NCBI GenBank assembly: GCA_021820785.1
Contig: JAKADE010000169.1
Span: forward strand, 1 to 6,500
Direction: 5' to 3'
DNA: 6,500 bases
Source: Pseudomonadota bacterium
GTDB taxonomy: Bacteria; Pseudomonadota; Gammaproteobacteria; Steroidobacterales; Steroidobacteraceae
A model generated the notes under the pieces. It did not search any database. It worked only from the letters and a program-made list of their open reading frames with translations, and was not told where the DNA came from. The translations under genes and the position numbers were made by a program. Within the stretch, counting starts at the first letter, position 1; every line of letters begins with the position of its first letter. Shown in pieces: positions 5,733-6,500 of this stretch.

Positions 5733-6062
5733 ATGTCGAGCAAAATCAATGGGTTAAACGGCGCTCCGGCGGTGGTCGACACCGGCGCGGGCGCGCGGCG
5801 CGCGGCTGAGGCGGCGACCGGCCAGGCTTCGGGGTCGGCGGCGGCAGCCCATACGGGCGGCTCGGACGTTCATATCACCGATTCAGCCAGCTTCCTCTCG
5901 GGTCTGGCCCAGCATTTGAGCTCGCTGCCGGCGGTGAATTCGGGCCGTGTCGCACAGTTGCAGTCGGCCATCGACAGCGGCACCTATACGGTTCAGCCGC
6001 ACGTCGTGGCCAGTCAACTGATGCAATCCGAGCAGACGCTGGCGCAGATCCACGGAGGTTGA
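5733..6062 (+). CDS. flgM: Anti-sigma28 factor FlgM
   Basis: FlgM binds FliA (sigma28) and blocks late flagellar transcription until the hook is complete, when it is exported through the flagellar type III apparatus. From the second of two adjacent ATGs the product is 109 aa (E. coli 97); using 5730 adds one Met. The N-terminus MSSKINGLNG resembles the family's I..ING start. Residues about 16-45 are a low-complexity Ala/Gly/Ser/Thr stretch, consistent with a disordered export region. The FliA-binding C-terminal half shows VHITDSASFLSGLAQHL (46-62) and VNSGRVAQLQSAIDSGTYTV with VASQLMQSE (68-100), the conserved 'V..L..AI..G.Y.....IA..L...E' pattern. It has its own sigma28 promoter, lies 53 nt after flgA and is followed by flgN after 3 nt. 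Confidence 0.93.
   Translation: MSSKINGLNGAPAVVDTGAGARRAAEAATGQASGSAAAAHTGGSDVHITDSASFLSGLAQHLSSLPAVNSGRVAQLQSAIDSGTYTVQPHVVASQLMQSEQTLAQIHGG
6054..6059 (+). promoter_or_regulatory. Ribosome-binding site of flgN inside the flgM 3' end
   Basis: GGAGGT forms the last two glycine codons of flgM and stands 6 nt before the flgN ATG at 6066. It is a strong Shine-Dalgarno and implies coupled translation of FlgM and FlgN. Confidence 0.75.
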
Positions 6063-6065
6063 TCG

Positions 6066-6500
6066 ATGGATCCGCACGTCTGCCGCGAACACCTGACCGA
6101 CCTGTTCCGGGAAGAGTCGACGCTGCTCGCAGAGCTCGAGCAGCTGCTCAGCCGCGAGGCCGGCATTCTCGAAGGCTCGGACATCCGGGAAATCGAGCAG
6201 ACGACGCGGGCGCGCCAGGAACGCATGGGCGCGCTGGCTCGGCTCGAAGAGCAGCGCCGCTCGCTGTGCGCGATGCACGGCTTCGCCGCCGACCGGGCGG
6301 GACTGGAGTCGGTGATGGCATGGTGCGACCCGCGTGGCATGCTGACCGAGTCATTGCGCGATTGCGCCACCCGTGCAGTGCGCTGCCGCGAGCTCAATGA
6401 CCACAACGGCGTGCTCGTGACGGCGCGGCTGAAGCGGGTGGAAAGCCTGCTCGGGACGTTGACCGGCCGGCCGACGCGCACAGATACGTACGGACCGCGC
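6066..6500 (+). CDS. flgN: Flagella synthesis chaperone FlgN (open at right edge)
   Basis: FlgN is the cytoplasmic type III chaperone for the hook-filament junction proteins FlgK and FlgL. The frame from the ATG at 6066 stays open for 145 codons to the window edge; E. coli FlgN is 138 aa, so only the last few residues are likely missing. The protein is charged and helical, as expected: LFREESTLLAELEQLLSREAGIL (13-35), a linker, RARQERMGALARLEEQRRSL (48-67), and a C-terminal helix with CRELNDHNGVLVTARLKRVESLLGTLTG (107-134). The N..NG..V......V..LL..L.G pattern followed by a terminal YGPR (142-145) is the family signature. Five cysteines (6, 68, 87, 100, 107) are present. It directly follows flgM, the usual flgMN order. 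Confidence 0.9.
   Translation, partial: MDPHVCREHLTDLFREESTLLAELEQLLSREAGILEGSDIREIEQTTRARQERMGALARLEEQRRSLCAMHGFAADRAGLESVMAWCDPRGMLTESLRDCATRAVRCRELNDHNGVLVTARLKRVESLLGTLTGRPTRTDTYGPR

Noticed and set aside
1..6500. Mobile elements, CRISPR arrays, tRNA/rRNA genes, intrinsic terminators
   Set aside because: No terminal repeats, spaced direct repeats, tRNA-like folds or GC hairpin followed by a T run were seen; coding sequence is continuous apart from the control regions.

Overview
The window is a nearly gap-free block of flagellar rod and hook genes. The organism is most likely a GC-rich, Gram-negative, polarly flagellated gammaproteobacterium (Pseudomonas/Xanthomonas-like regulation). The reasons are a full set of FlgB-FlgH homologues, an L-ring lipoprotein (so an outer membrane), a consensus sigma54 promoter driving the rod/hook operon, and a sigma28 (FliA) promoter in front of flgM. 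I cannot name a genus from sequence alone.

Minus strand, positions 4670 down to 1: flgB, flgC, flgD, flgE, flgF, flgG and the first 80 codons of flgH, which runs off the left edge. Gaps between genes are only 8-30 nt and several ribosome-binding sites overlap the preceding stop codon, so this is one operon. It encodes the proximal rod (FlgB, FlgC, FlgF), the hook cap (FlgD), the hook (FlgE), the distal rod (FlgG) and the L-ring (FlgH).

Centre, positions 4671-4947: a 277-bp divergent control region. It carries a perfect sigma54 consensus (4709-4724, minus) for flgB, a one-mismatch sigma54-like site (4920-4935, plus) immediately in front of flgA, and a CRP-like palindrome (4778-4793) between them.

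Plus strand, positions 4948-6500: flgA (P-ring assembly chaperone), flgM (anti-sigma28) and flgN (chaperone for the hook-filament junction proteins, cut by the right edge). A near-perfect sigma28 promoter overlaps the flgA stop codon and should give flgM-flgN its own late transcription.

Together the genes describe hierarchical flagellar assembly. Sigma54 would turn on the rod and hook genes. FlgA acts in the periplasm for the P ring. FlgM holds FliA inactive until hook completion allows its export, and FliA then transcribes more flgM-flgN. The gene content is conventional and I found no mobile element, CRISPR array, RNA gene or evidently new system. The more interesting points are regulatory: the divergent control region and the promoter positions.
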